Numbered from the stretch's first letter, positions 50,901-60,566 are shown. The stretch: DNA of 64,000 bases from Marinoscillum sp. MHG1-6 (GCF_024714475.1 NZ_JAMZMI010000002.1:186001-250000); one strand, 5' to 3'. Program-made: numbers and translations. The notes: generated by a model not told the origin, from the letters alone.

Positions 50901-51561
50901 TTTTGGGGAAGTTGGGATTGGACTTGTCGTGATAGGCTGTAAGCAGGTACAGATCCAAATCACCGTCCTTATCATAGTCAAAAAAGGCCCCCTGAGTGGA
51001 AAAACCTTCGTCAGCTAAACCCATCTCATCTGCCATATCCTTGAACACCGGAATACCATCGGGTGATACTCCCTGGTTGATATAGAAACTATTTCTTCTA
51101 GCCTGTGCCTCACCTAAACCTGAAAAGCATAAATAGATATCTAACTTGCCGTCCTGATTGATGTCAACAAGCGTGGCACCCGTAGCCCATCTTTCAGTTT
51201 TTAACCCGGAGGCCGTTGTCGTCTTCTCAAATTTCAGGTTTCCTCGATTTAAGTAAAGCTCGGAACTCACCATGTTGCCAGTAAGGAAGACATCTGTTTT
51301 CCCATCGCCATTAAGGTCACCAAGGGCCACGCCTCCTCCATTATAGAAGTAATTGAACTCTATGATGTTGAGGTCATAATTAGGAGAAAGCTGGTTTTTG
51401 AAATCAATACCTGATTCTTCCTCTGAAAGAAGCTTAAATACAGCTTCAGCACTCACTGAAGTCTCAGTGTTTTCAGCAACCTGGCAACCGAAAATCGTCA
51501 GAAGTAGCATAAAAATACCTCCTGTGGTGCCGGTATATCTATTTTGAATGAGTTTAAGCAT
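47983..51561 (-). CDS. Large FG-GAP/VCBS-repeat lipoprotein with ASPIC/UnbV domain
   Basis: A 1192-residue surface or periplasmic lipoprotein (lipobox LTIFGC, cysteine 26). It has many calcium-loop repeats of DxNxDGxxD type (GDLNGDGKTDVFL, DINQDGKLDIYL, DYDKDGDLDLYL, DFDNDGYRDLF) that build two beta-propellers, about 70-540 and 660-1100. Between them, about 545-620, is an ASPIC/UnbV domain (LRIRLKGTEANPDGLGAEVRI to IIWSDGKTQVVESVPSG). It starts 33 bp after the GH95 gene. Function is unknown; binding or presentation of glycan is plausible. Confidence 0.9.
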   Translation of the reverse strand: MLKLIQNRYTGTTGGIFMLLLTIFGCQVAENTETSVSAEAVFKLLSEEESGIDFKNQLSPNYDLNIIEFNYFYNGGGVALGDLNGDGKTDVFLTGNMVSSELYLNRGNLKFEKTTTASGLKTERWATGATLVDINQDGKLDIYLCFSGLGEAQARRNSFYINQGVSPDGIPVFKDMADEMGLADEGFSTQGAFFDYDKDGDLDLYLLTAYHDKSNPNFPKNKQNDGTSPSTDHLYRNDGLSESGLPNFTDVSSASGVIYEGYGLGVAINDINGDGWEDVYVSNDFIYDDLLYINQKDGTFKENAAGYLRHQSRFSMGCDVADINNDDLVDIVVLDMLPDDNHRQKMMSTATSYEKFKMELSRGYQPQYSRNVLQLNAGASKSGAINFSEIGYLAGVYKTDWSWSPLLVDFDNDGYRDLFITNGIPKDITNNDYIAYRENHINPNADYDELKKDFLAQIEHLPDTYFSNYIYRNNGSDSAGVAFKFTDMTRAWGLEGLTCSNGAGYADLDGDGDLDLVVNNVNDRSFVYENKSTNNKSLRIRLKGTEANPDGLGAEVRIKCQDQVQSQHQAVVRGFQSSQEPIMHFGLGKASLVDTLEIIWSDGKTQVVESVPSGTIELLYSEASFEKLAEPTPPRPLLRDVTDNIGVRYVHQENNFDEFKVEFLLPHLYSKSGPGIASGDVNGDGLDDFIVGGARDEKTMLFTQSPDGTFKQKALDSNHALEDMGMLLFDCDGDNDLDLYVVSGGSEFQPNTPPYQDRLLINDGKGNFKHDPTALPNRFVSGSCVTAADYDLDGDLDLFVGGRTEVGKYPLPVSSAILKNDNGRFIDVTAQLAKALTDLGLVTSAIWTDFDNDRDPDLIVVGEWMPVTFFRNDVTGFTNITEQGQLKNETGWWNSIAGGDFDKDGDIDYIAGNLGLNSKFQGSQKEPVEVFAKDFDQNGSLDPILTKYNQGISYPVPGRDELISQMMIFTRKRFPNYIGYADITVQELFSEKELETAYRAKATNFKSSYIENLGNGRFKMHDLPMEAQISPVFGLLIRDMNEDGNLDVLLTGNSYASDYMSGQYDAGNGLFLQGNGKGEFDAMPLSKSGFYANGNQKSLAELMLSSGATAVISLANEGPLRAFSYSADSEQLIKLGATDTYASISFDDGSVMREEFYFGSGYLSQSSRFFRMPSTASSVEIYNLSGKPRKVK

Positions 51562-51593
51562 GTTGGTCGATGTTATATATATTCTACATTAAA

Positions 51594-54080
51594 TCAATCC
51601 AATTTTTGAAAAGTGTACACCCCTCCTGGTTTTGTATCCAAATCATAGAGGATAGTCTGTCCCATATTTATACCCTCCATATTGGCCTCCTCAGCGATTA
51701 AAAATTCCTTGATCGCAGGCTTCTGAAAGAATGGATTCTCATTAGCCAATTCAGCGACTATCAATTTTCCTTCTCCCATCAGGTTAATTTCATTAGCAAC
51801 CCTCAGCCGCATATTTCCGCCAATACCAGATTTGATCACCAGTTTTTGAAGTTGTCCCTCTTTCCATGTCAATTCCTGAATTTCAAATCCTCCTCGCGCC
51901 AGAAGCCCCTTCACACTTCCATTTTTCCAGTTGGAAGGGAGCGCGGGAAGAATATGAATAGCTCCGTCGTGACTCTGCAAAAGCATCTCAGAAATACCCG
52001 CGGTGCAACCAAAATTTCCATCAATTTGGAATGGCGGGTGTGCATCAAAAAGGTTTGGATATGTCCCTCCTTTTTCACCTTGCTTTTCAACGGGTGAAGG
52101 GGTGAGTTGATCGGCTATTAGCTTATATGCACGATCTCCATCAAGTAATCTGGCCCACAAATTAACTTTCCATCCCATAGACCAGCCAGTGGACTTATCT
52201 CCTCTGTATTCCAAAGAATTCTTAGCTGCCTGAAACAACTTAGGATCAGAAAAAGGAGAAATTTGATTTGACGGATAAAGTCCGTATAAATGTGAGACAT
52301 GCCTATGTTTATCATCCGCCCTGTCCCAGTCTTTTAACCACTCCTGAAGCTGGCTCAATTGACCTATCTGCATTGGGGGCAGTTGCGCTCTTTTAGCGGA
52401 AATAATTTCTTTGAACTCCGGCTCGTTTCCAAGCACCTCTACGGCTGACATTACATTGGAGAACACATCAAAGACGAGTTGATTGTCCATAGTTGTACCC
52501 GCAGCTATGGAAACTCCGCTATGATGGGAATTCTCCGGTGACATTGACGGGACAACAACCAACCATCCTGACTCAGGGTCTTCCTGAAGTACATCGAGGT
52601 AAAATTCAGCCGCTCCTTTCAGGATAGGATAAATCTCAGACAAAAAGGCTTTGTCCCCGGTAAATAAATAGTGCTGCCATAGGTGCTGACTGAGCCATGC
52701 TCCACCCATAGGCCACATTCCATAGAATGCGCCATCTACCGGGCCGGTAATTCTCCACAGGTCCGTATTGTGATGTACGCACCACCCTTTTGCTCCATAC
52801 ATTTGGGAAGCACTCTCCTTGCCAGTTTCTGCGAGGTCTCTCAACATATCGAATAAGGGTTCATGCATTTCACTGAGATTGGTCACTTCAGCCGGCCAAT
52901 AATTCATCTCTGTATTGATATTGATAGTGTATTTACTATCCCATGGAGGAGAGATCATGTGATTCCAGATACCCTGCAGATTTGCAGGCTGGCCGCCAGG
53001 TTGAGAACTGGAGATCAGTAGGTATCTGCCAAATTGGAAATACAGGGACACCAGCTGTGGGTCATCCGCCTGGGCAAACTCGACCACGCGTACATCGGTG
53101 GTCTTATTGATGGCGTCCGTTTTCCCCAAATCAAGACTGACCCGATCGAAGTACTTATTATAAAAACCGATGTGATCATTTAGTGCCTGACCATAAGGTT
53201 TTGACGTAGCTTTATTTAGTCGCTGAAGCGCTAATTCACTTGCATCAGCAGAAAGGTCTTTATAGTTCCTGAAATTGGTTCCCACGGAAACATAGATCAA
53301 CACTGAATTGGCCGACTCTATGCTAATGCTATTATCATCGAAGGTTAATACGCCGCCATCCGCCACTGGCTTAACCAGTGTTGTAAATTCCACTTTACCT
53401 TTCTTATTATCGACACCACCGGAGACACCTTGAAATATCAAATGGCTGTCGTCGGTTTTTACCCTAAATTCTTTTTGAGGACTCTCCATTCCCAGCACCA
53501 AATTGATACTATTGGCCTTCGTGGAAGTCAACTTGATGATAAGGACATCATCGGTGAATGAGGAGATAAATTCACGGTTATAGGTAGCTCCGTCTAAGTC
53601 ATATGACACTTTGGCTACGGCATCAGAGATGTTTAAATCCCGGTAATAATTGTCCACTTTTTCGTGTCCCGGAAACTCAATGAATAAATCTCCCAGGCTT
53701 TGATATGGCATACCATAGTTGTTACCCTCGGATGCATGTCTTGGAACAGTTTGCATCGTCAATTCCTGTGCTTCTTTGTATTTACCCGCAAAAATGAGTT
53801 CTCGAATTGCCGGCAATTGTTCTTTGAGTTCTGGGATCACGTTATTCCCTGGCTCTCCAGCCCATATAGTTTCTTCATTCAATTGAAGGTGCTCCATTTC
53901 TGCACCTCCAAAAATCATGGCTCCTAATCTACCATTCCCAATAGGCAAAGCCTCATTCCAATTATTAGCTGGCTCATCATACCACAATTTCAAAGATTGG
54001 TCTTTAGGCTCCTTTTGAAGACTACAAGATAGAATTGTACAGAAAGCGACCGCAAAAAATGAATGTAAAGTTATTCTCAT
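51594..54080 (-). CDS. GH95-family alpha-L-fucosidase/galactosidase, lipoprotein
   Basis: An 828-residue lipoprotein (LSC, cysteine 19). The N-terminal beta-sandwich begins with [20 protein letters not shown] and [14 protein letters not shown]. The (alpha/alpha)6 barrel shows [20 protein letters not shown], containing the two asparagines used by the family, then [27 protein letters not shown] and the C-terminal [22 protein letters not shown]95 enzymes release alpha-1,2-L-fucose or L-galactose; both occur on pectin or xyloglucan side chains. It is the first enzyme gene after susD in the upstream block. Confidence 0.95.
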   Translation of the reverse strand: MRITLHSFFAVAFCTILSCSLQKEPKDQSLKLWYDEPANNWNEALPIGNGRLGAMIFGGAEMEHLQLNEETIWAGEPGNNVIPELKEQLPAIRELIFAGKYKEAQELTMQTVPRHASEGNNYGMPYQSLGDLFIEFPGHEKVDNYYRDLNISDAVAKVSYDLDGATYNREFISSFTDDVLIIKLTSTKANSINLVLGMESPQKEFRVKTDDSHLIFQGVSGGVDNKKGKVEFTTLVKPVADGGVLTFDDNSISIESANSVLIYVSVGTNFRNYKDLSADASELALQRLNKATSKPYGQALNDHIGFYNKYFDRVSLDLGKTDAINKTTDVRVVEFAQADDPQLVSLYFQFGRYLLISSSQPGGQPANLQGIWNHMISPPWDSKYTININTEMNYWPAEVTNLSEMHEPLFDMLRDLAETGKESASQMYGAKGWCVHHNTDLWRITGPVDGAFYGMWPMGGAWLSQHLWQHYLFTGDKAFLSEIYPILKGAAEFYLDVLQEDPESGWLVVVPSMSPENSHHSGVSIAAGTTMDNQLVFDVFSNVMSAVEVLGNEPEFKEIISAKRAQLPPMQIGQLSQLQEWLKDWDRADDKHRHVSHLYGLYPSNQISPFSDPKLFQAAKNSLEYRGDKSTGWSMGWKVNLWARLLDGDRAYKLIADQLTPSPVEKQGEKGGTYPNLFDAHPPFQIDGNFGCTAGISEMLLQSHDGAIHILPALPSNWKNGSVKGLLARGGFEIQELTWKEGQLQKLVIKSGIGGNMRLRVANEINLMGEGKLIVAELANENPFFQKPAIKEFLIAEEANMEGINMGQTILYDLDTKPGGVYTFQKLD

Positions 54081-54130
54081 ACAGAATTTAAAATTGAATA
54101 ATCAACAATAAGCTCACAGGTTTAAAAGCC

Positions 54131-54153
54131 AAGGGGGGAGAAACTCCCCCCTT
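54131..54153 (-). terminator. GC-rich hairpin between susD and GH95
   Basis: AAGGGGGGAG-AAA-CTCCCCCCTT, a perfect 10-bp stem with a 3-nt loop, 37 bp past the susD stop. On the minus strand it is followed by GGCTTTTAAAC, a weak T-run offset by three bases. Partial termination or mRNA 3'-end protection is likely; the same position in the other block also has a hairpin. Confidence 0.6.
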
Positions 54154-54190
54154 ACTTTTATCAAACCACATCTAACAACTACTTAGATTC

Positions 54191-55888
54191 TTAGTCCCAT
54201 CCAGGGCTCTGAGTGACACCTGTGTCTTTGTTGATTTCAGATCTTGGAATAGGTATATAATAGAATTTATCATCCCAAACCGGTCTCTCGATAAGCACCT
54301 TATCAACATATAGTAATGAATTGTCCGGCATCTTAAAGATGTCCACTCCTCTCAAATCCTTGCTTTCCACATCAGGAGCAATCTTCCACCTTCTTACATC
54401 AAAGAACCTGTGTCCTTCGTAAGCCAATTCAATTCTTCGTTCATGACGAATGCGATCCTCCAACTCTGCGTCTACAACGGCAAGCGGTATATCAGGCATT
54501 CCAACTCTGGCTCTCACCATATTCACATATTGTCTGGCGATATCCTGCTCTCCTAACTCAAACTGAGCTTCTGCATAATTCAAGTAGATTTCTGCCAACC
54601 TGAAGAATATCCATGGCTGCGGGTAGCCACCATTAGATCTACTGATTGGTAGACTTTGATCGATGAATTTCTTCATGCTGTAGGAGGTTCGTGAGTTATC
54701 CCCATTCACCTTGTAACAATCTATACCAACAGTACCAGTTACAATAGGATTTCCATCTCCATCCAGACCACTAGCCTCCTGGCTTACATCGTATGCAGGA
54801 TCACTCGCTGGTCTCAACTCAGGTCTAAACTCATCTCCCTGATAAATCACTGTTGCGTAGAATCTAGGATCTCTGTCAACATACGGGTTCTGAGGATCAT
54901 ATCCTGATGCCGGATTCACAGATCCATCATCCAGATAAGGCAATTCGCCATTGGTCATTTCATAATCCTCAACAAGATTTTGAGAAGGAGCATTACGGCC
55001 TCCCCAGCCTCCCCAACCTCCGTAAGTATGGTTGGTATTAAGAAATGTTACCAGGTGACCTGTAGTGGTATTGAATGTACGAACAAAGATTTGCTCATTA
55101 TTCTCCTGCAGGAATGTGCTTCCATAATCTGCCTCTAGACTATAGGCATTTAGATCAATCACCGCTTTTGCTGCGTCACGAGCCAGCTCCCACTTTGTTA
55201 CATCCGCTGTTGTATTGGCCAGATCACTCGCCGCATAAAGGTAAAGTCTGGACTTAAGGGCCATAGCTGCATGCTGTGTAGCTCTACCTAAATTGGCATC
55301 GCCAACTGCATACATATCGGGAAGATTTGGCATAGCAGCATCCAGGTCTGCAACAATGTAGTCTACCACCTCATCGTAGGTGCTTCTGCTAAAAGTAGTC
55401 TCATCTCCTAATGAAAAAACACCCTCAACAATCGGCACACCACCGTATCTCCAGATTAAATTTGAATAAATAAAAGCTCTGATAAATCGAACCTGGGCAA
55501 TCAGTTCAGGTTGGCTTGCAGCATCAACTGCAGACCCTTCTATTTCGCTTAGAAAAACATTGGCCTGACGAATGTATTGATATCCCCTTTCGTAATAATC
55601 AATCCAATTACTGTTCTGTCCGAATCCTGAAATGTTATCTGGGTTCCATGTTCCGGTTAGCCAGGTGTTATCTCCGTAAGCTTCGTCAGTGTATTTGGCC
55701 CACATATGTCGCTCGAATCCGTGTGGAATTCCCTGATAAAGGCCGTTTACATAAAGCTCCACCAGATTTGCATCTGACCAAACTGCATCCGATACAATTC
55801 GATCCTTAGGTGTAATGTCCAGGTAATCTTTATCACAACTAACCAGAAATGTACTTAGAACTATGATGTATAATAATTTCGTTTTCAT
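54191..55888 (-). CDS. SusD/RagB-type glycan-binding lipoprotein
   Basis: Partner of the SusC protein encoded 12 bp upstream. The ATG at 55888 gives the signal MKTKLLYIIVLSTFLVSC (cysteine 18); an ATG three codons upstream is an alternative. It has 565 residues with DYLDITPKDRIVSDAVWSD at the mature N-terminus, helical repeats (RFIRAFIYSNLIWRYGGVPI) and a SusD C-domain with LEDRIRHERRIELAYEGHRFFDVRRW and the terminal SEINKDTGVTQSPGWD. It is clearly not a close paralogue of the SusD at 33115, so the two pairs should take different fragments. Confidence 0.95.
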   Translation of the reverse strand: MKTKLLYIIVLSTFLVSCDKDYLDITPKDRIVSDAVWSDANLVELYVNGLYQGIPHGFERHMWAKYTDEAYGDNTWLTGTWNPDNISGFGQNSNWIDYYERGYQYIRQANVFLSEIEGSAVDAASQPELIAQVRFIRAFIYSNLIWRYGGVPIVEGVFSLGDETTFSRSTYDEVVDYIVADLDAAMPNLPDMYAVGDANLGRATQHAAMALKSRLYLYAASDLANTTADVTKWELARDAAKAVIDLNAYSLEADYGSTFLQENNEQIFVRTFNTTTGHLVTFLNTNHTYGGWGGWGGRNAPSQNLVEDYEMTNGELPYLDDGSVNPASGYDPQNPYVDRDPRFYATVIYQGDEFRPELRPASDPAYDVSQEASGLDGDGNPIVTGTVGIDCYKVNGDNSRTSYSMKKFIDQSLPISRSNGGYPQPWIFFRLAEIYLNYAEAQFELGEQDIARQYVNMVRARVGMPDIPLAVVDAELEDRIRHERRIELAYEGHRFFDVRRWKIAPDVESKDLRGVDIFKMPDNSLLYVDKVLIERPVWDDKFYYIPIPRSEINKDTGVTQSPGWD

Positions 55889-55900
55889 GTTAGTCAAATT

Positions 55901-58900
55901 TTAAAATGAGAAATTAACTCCAACATTGAACACCCTTAACTGTGGGTAGTAGTTGGCATCTGTACGTGTAGAGTTTGGATCACTTCCATCCGCTCTACCT
56001 TCCGGATCCATGAAATCGATTTCACTAATGGTGAAAACATTAAACGCATTCACATAAACACGCAGATCATTAAGGTTCACTCTATCAGCCAGTGACTTTG
56101 GCAAAGTGTAACCAATTTCCATGTTTTTCAATCTGACGAAAGAAGCACTGTACATGTTGAATTCACTAAGCTGAGCAAAATTTCCGCCTGAAGCAGGCAT
56201 TGAACCACTTGTATTTTCCGAGGTCCATCTGTCTTTAGCTCTCATCACTGCACTGTTGCTTGCTCCTCCCAAACTTGTAACTCCCGGGAAATAAATTGCT
56301 CTTGCCTGTCCCTGGAAGAACAATGTGAAATCGAAGTTTTTGTACATGAAGTTCATGTCCAGACCAAATACGATTTCAGGTGTGTTTGACAGATCAGTTC
56401 TGTATTGATCATCACCATTGATGAATCCATCACCATTCTTATCTACATATTTCACATCACCAGGTTTCGCATTGTCCAGGTGAACAGAAGCATCGATTTC
56501 CTCCTGTGTATGATAAATACCATCAGTCGGCCAGATTAGATAAGCCCCGATTGGCTTACCTGTTTGATTCTGATAATCCTCACCAGCAGGTACCTCATCA
56601 AAATACACATACTTGTTTCTCGCAAAGGACATATTACCTCTTAGTCGGTAACCAAATTCACTGATGTGATTCTCGTGTGACAATGTCAATTCAAAACCAT
56701 GGTTCTCAACTTCTCCGATGTTTTCAGGTGGAAGTCCAGGGTAACCATAGGTGCTTGAGATACTTAACTGTCTTTGTGCAAGAATATTGGTTCTGTTTTG
56801 CTTGAATAGATCCAGCTCGATTCCCAATAGGTAGTTCCAGAAGGAGGCATCCAAACCAAGGTTAGTTGTTTTCAATACCTCCCAGGTGTAATTAGGGTTA
56901 GGCAACACTCCAGGGTATAAGCCCAGTGCATCTACCCCTCCAAAGGTGTAAGCATTTCCAATTGAATAAGAACTTAGGTAAGCATAAGACTCTTCAATAT
57001 TATCATTACCCAGCTGTCCATATGAACCTCTGATTTTCAATCTGTCGATTGCTGCAATTCCCTTCATGAAATCCTCTTCTGACAATCTCCATCCCAAAGA
57101 AAAACCAGGGAAGAAACCGTATCGCTTGTTCTCCGGGAAAACCGGTGATCCATCATATCTGAAAAGGAATTCAGCGAGATACTTCTCTTTGTAGTTATAA
57201 TTAGCTCTACCGAAGTAATTATCACGTCTTGTTATATAAGAAGACCCTGACGTGCTTTGATCCGCAAGGCTTGAGCTACCAAAGTTGATATCAGGAAGCG
57301 CTGTTGTAGGGAAATTTTTTCTGAAAGCAGAAGCGCTATTTCCTTTGTTTTCTGCCCTTTCAGCACCAATCATAAATCCTACCCCATGATCACCAAATTG
57401 TCTTTGATAGTTGAATCTCAGATTATAGGTAGTTACAAAAGAACGACTAAAATCGTCAGTTACAGTAGGACTTGAGATTACATTTGACAGCAATCTTTCA
57501 TACTCACCAGTAGCCTGATCATACTGCCAGTAGTAATAAGGCTTTTCGAATTTTTTATTAAACTGGTTAGTAAAATCGTAGCTATATGAACCAGTAACCG
57601 ACAGGCCTTCTAAGAATGGCAGCTTATAATCCAATACTAAAGTGCTTTGGATTGGATTACTCTCCTGCTTGATGTAACCAACCTGATCCCTTAACAACGG
57701 ATTTTCTGTAAACCTACCCGCTGCAATCAATCCATTTGGATATTTGGCATGAAGAGTCGGCTCGGCTGATAGAATATTAACGAAGTTCACCCATGTGCCA
57801 GTAGAAGGATAGTTTCTTTTTTCCAATCTTCCGGCAATGTTCAATGACACCTTGAAGTTTTCAGTGATCTGCGCATCGATATTAGACCTTAAGTTGAACT
57901 GGTTATAACTCGTAGGGTTGTTCTTGAAGTGGCCTTCCTGGTTTTGCAACCCTAATGCTATGAAGTACTGTACTTCCTGGCTACCACCGGTAACCGAAAG
58001 GTTCATTTTATTCTGAAGCGACCATGGTTTAAGCGTCTCCTTCACCCAGTCAGTATTAGGGTGTGTTAATGGGCTTGAACCATCTCTGTACTTCTGGATA
58101 TCATCGGCGGTATAGATCGGAGTGGTTCCTCCATTTCTCATTTCAGCTTCGTTTCGCACTTCGGCGTAAGTCGCTGCATCAAGCACATCCAGAATTCTTG
58201 TCGGCTGACTGAATCCCTGATTAAAGCTGAAACCAAATTCAGGTTTTCCAGTGCTTCCTCTCTTAGTTTTCACCAAAATAACCCCATTAGCAGCTCTGGC
58301 TCCATAAATTGCCGCTGATGCATCTTTCAAAACTGTGATGCTTTCTATGTTTTGAGGGTCAATTCTTCCTAAACCTTCTGTTGGCCGAATCACTCCATCT
58401 ACAACCAATAGTGGTTGCGTGTTACCAAATGTGCTTCGACCACGGATCAGAATTTGAGCATCATCTCGCCCTGGTTCACCTGTTCCATTCGTTGCTATTA
58501 CTCCAGGAAGTCGTCCCTGAAGTGAATTTGTAATGTTTGGAACAGGACTCTTTGCAATAGTTTTACCTGAGACATTGACAACCGAACCGGTTAACGTCTC
58601 TTTTCTTTGCTCCCCATAACCTACCACAACAATTTCATCAAGTTGCTCGGCATCTACTTCCATCGGAACATCAATTGAGGATCGACCATTTACTGCGACC
58701 TCAACTGACTTATACCCCACAAATGAAATCAGTAAAGTGGCCCCCTCACTAACATTAATGGAGTAATTTCCATCTACATCAGTAATGGTTCCATTGGTGG
58801 TGCCCTTCTCCACGACGGTGGCACCGGGAAGCCCCAAACCATTTTCATCCAATACTTTACCAGTAATTTTAATTGGCTGAACGGCTTCAATTATTTCCTC

Positions 58901-59278
58901 AAGGCGATCGTTACCCTCATTAGTTTTTCTCACGTGAATAGTTTCATTTACACGTCGAAATGACACTCCCGATTGAGTAGATAGAGATAACAGGATATCT
59001 TCCATCGATTTTTTACCTGATTTAATCGTAACCTTGGCGTCAGGAAGATCCTCTTGCAAATAGGCAAATATAAAATCAGTTTCACCCTCAATCTTTTCAA
59101 AGGATTCAGATAATGAAACCTCAATCAGATTCAGTTTAAGATCAATCTCACTCAGTTTTTTATTCTGAGCTTCGGAAATATGCGAAAGCGCAAAAGAGTA
59201 CAGTGAACTCTGTAGAATCATGCAATAAAACGCATACTTGGACATTTTCAGAAATGTTTGTAGTAATTTTGTTTTCAT
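55901..59278 (-). CDS. SusC/RagA-type TonB-dependent transducer with STN domain
   Basis: An 1125-residue outer-membrane importer. An STN domain at about 45-105 (LNLIEVSLSESFEKIEGETD) shows that it signals through the FecR protein encoded 113 bp upstream. Then follow a regulatory-like domain (about 132-210), the plug with PLLVVDGVIRPTEG and ASAAIYGARAANGVILVKTK, and a barrel ending RVFNVGVNFSF. It belongs to the group with the 1100-residue protein at 34651 but is only moderately similar to it. A candidate antisense RNA is encoded opposite its start and leader. Confidence 0.96.
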   Translation of the reverse strand: MKTKLLQTFLKMSKYAFYCMILQSSLYSFALSHISEAQNKKLSEIDLKLNLIEVSLSESFEKIEGETDFIFAYLQEDLPDAKVTIKSGKKSMEDILLSLSTQSGVSFRRVNETIHVRKTNEGNDRLEEIIEAVQPIKITGKVLDENGLGLPGATVVEKGTTNGTITDVDGNYSINVSEGATLLISFVGYKSVEVAVNGRSSIDVPMEVDAEQLDEIVVVGYGEQRKETLTGSVVNVSGKTIAKSPVPNITNSLQGRLPGVIATNGTGEPGRDDAQILIRGRSTFGNTQPLLVVDGVIRPTEGLGRIDPQNIESITVLKDASAAIYGARAANGVILVKTKRGSTGKPEFGFSFNQGFSQPTRILDVLDAATYAEVRNEAEMRNGGTTPIYTADDIQKYRDGSSPLTHPNTDWVKETLKPWSLQNKMNLSVTGGSQEVQYFIALGLQNQEGHFKNNPTSYNQFNLRSNIDAQITENFKVSLNIAGRLEKRNYPSTGTWVNFVNILSAEPTLHAKYPNGLIAAGRFTENPLLRDQVGYIKQESNPIQSTLVLDYKLPFLEGLSVTGSYSYDFTNQFNKKFEKPYYYWQYDQATGEYERLLSNVISSPTVTDDFSRSFVTTYNLRFNYQRQFGDHGVGFMIGAERAENKGNSASAFRKNFPTTALPDINFGSSSLADQSTSGSSYITRRDNYFGRANYNYKEKYLAEFLFRYDGSPVFPENKRYGFFPGFSLGWRLSEEDFMKGIAAIDRLKIRGSYGQLGNDNIEESYAYLSSYSIGNAYTFGGVDALGLYPGVLPNPNYTWEVLKTTNLGLDASFWNYLLGIELDLFKQNRTNILAQRQLSISSTYGYPGLPPENIGEVENHGFELTLSHENHISEFGYRLRGNMSFARNKYVYFDEVPAGEDYQNQTGKPIGAYLIWPTDGIYHTQEEIDASVHLDNAKPGDVKYVDKNGDGFINGDDQYRTDLSNTPEIVFGLDMNFMYKNFDFTLFFQGQARAIYFPGVTSLGGASNSAVMRAKDRWTSENTSGSMPASGGNFAQLSEFNMYSASFVRLKNMEIGYTLPKSLADRVNLNDLRVYVNAFNVFTISEIDFMDPEGRADGSDPNSTRTDANYYPQLRVFNVGVNFSF
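59238..59271 (+). promoter_or_regulatory. Candidate promoter of antisense RNA 2
   Basis: TTG at 59238-59240, 23-bp spacer, TAATTTTG at 59264-59271, a perfect -7 box lying inside the first codons of susC on the opposite strand. The spacer is at the long limit. Confidence 0.45.
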
Positions 59279-59370
59279 GAATTAATCATTTTTGGTAAGA
59301 ATTTATCATTGTGATTGGCCCGGGAGCTATTTTGACATTTGGCGATGCAGTAACTTCCGGGCTTTTTTTA
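59277..59370 (+). ncRNA. Candidate cis-antisense sRNA 2, opposite the susC leader (DonS-like)
   Basis: A transcript from just after the -7 box (59264-59271) to the T-run at 59363-59369 would be about 94 nt. It would cover the susC start codon and nearly all of the 113-bp FecR-SusC gap in antisense. The arrangement repeats that at 37953-38039 although the two sequences are not alike. As there, no plus-strand protein gene exists to need the terminator. Ends are estimates and expression is inferred. Confidence 0.5.
59318..59369 (+). terminator. Plus-strand intrinsic terminator in the FecR-SusC gap, block 2
   Basis: GCCCGGGAG (59318-59326) pairs with CTTCCGGGC (59354-59362) in a 9-bp stem with one G-T pair and a 27-nt loop, followed by seven T residues at 59363-59369. 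The T-run is again on the strand opposite to the genes. Confidence 0.75.
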
Positions 59371-59391
59371 TGGGGTCTTTTTAAGTGCTGT

Positions 59392-60378
59392 TCATTTTAT
59401 TGTGACGGTTTTGTTGTTGATTTCGTAATTCATTTTATAGACATAGGAAAGTCCTTCCAGTACCATTTTCAAACTAGGGTCTTTATACTTTCCTGAAAAT
59501 ATTTTTTCTCGATTTAGTTGATCTGACTCAACCTGAAACTCCACCCCGTACCATCTTTCCAGTATATCAATAATCTGATCGAGGTTCTTTCCATCAAGCA
59601 TGAGCAGGTTGTCTTTCCATCCAAACTCCTCATCCTTGTCGAAAGCTGTTTTGCTTCCTAATCCATTTTCAACTGAGTAAATCACTTTCTCTCCTGGGAT
59701 CAGGTATTCAGTGCTTTTACCCTGACTAACAGCTACCTTACCCGTTGCAACAGCCACCGTGGAAGATTCATCACTGGCATAGGATCTCACATTAAAACTT
59801 GTCCCTAACACCCTGACACCAACGTCTTTTGTTTCGATAATGAAAGGCTTGCTCTCATCTCTTTTGACATCAAAAAACGCCTCACCATGGAGTACTACTC
59901 TTCTTTCGTCCCCTGAGAAGATATCCGGAACAATCAGGCGGCTCCCACTATTGAGCTTCACCATAGTCCCGTCCGGCAGATAGGTAGTTATCTTTTGACC
60001 AGGCATCGACATTTTTTCAATGAGCTTGACCTCCACCACCTGAGTTGGTGAGGCCTGATCAATTAATAGACTAAAGCTCAATGCCCCCATTCCCAAAACC
60101 AGCAAAATCACCGCTGCTGCTCTCATCCAATAGGAAACCATAGGTCTGGTCGAAGGACTGCTGATGATATGATCTCCATTTATTCTTTCATTCAGCCCGT
60201 TCCAAAGCTCTTCTTTAATCGAAGCTCTTTTTTCGGCAGGAGGATTCATTACCGCCAACCTGATCTGATGATAAAGTCTTCGGTTTGCAGTACTACTACT
60301 TAACCATCTATCGAGCTGCAAACGCTCAACAGCAGTCAACCCTTCATTCGTACATTCTTTGATAATTATATCTTCCAT
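59392..60378 (-). CDS. FecR-family anti-sigma factor
   Basis: A 328-residue inner-membrane regulator: cytoplasmic part (1-82), one membrane helix (about 84-106, AAAVILLVLGMGALSFSLL), FecR domain (about 115-220, LPDGTMVKLNSGSRLIVP and HGEAFFDVKRDESKPF) and C-terminal DUF4974 domain (about 255-328, ILERWYGVEFQVESDQLN). It lies between its probable sigma gene (188 bp upstream) and its SusC transducer. Release of the sigma factor upon ligand signalling is family knowledge. Confidence 0.95.
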   Translation of the reverse strand: MEDIIIKECTNEGLTAVERLQLDRWLSSSTANRRLYHQIRLAVMNPPAEKRASIKEELWNGLNERINGDHIISSPSTRPMVSYWMRAAAVILLVLGMGALSFSLLIDQASPTQVVEVKLIEKMSMPGQKITTYLPDGTMVKLNSGSRLIVPDIFSGDERRVVLHGEAFFDVKRDESKPFIIETKDVGVRVLGTSFNVRSYASDESSTVAVATGKVAVSQGKSTEYLIPGEKVIYSVENGLGSKTAFDKDEEFGWKDNLLMLDGKNLDQIIDILERWYGVEFQVESDQLNREKIFSGKYKDPSLKMVLEGLSYVYKMNYEINNKTVTIK

Positions 60379-60566
60379 TCTGCAAACTGTCGTTTCGATA
60401 TGACGAAACTCGGTAGTAAGAGTCTGAAAGGGACTAAGCGGGTAGGTTGAGGTAAAAGAAATGTACTCTTTTCAATAAAAAGAATTCTTATTTAAAAATC
60501 ACATCAATAAAATGAGTGTTATTTAAAAATAACATAATGTTTAAGCGATTATTCAGGGAAATATTA

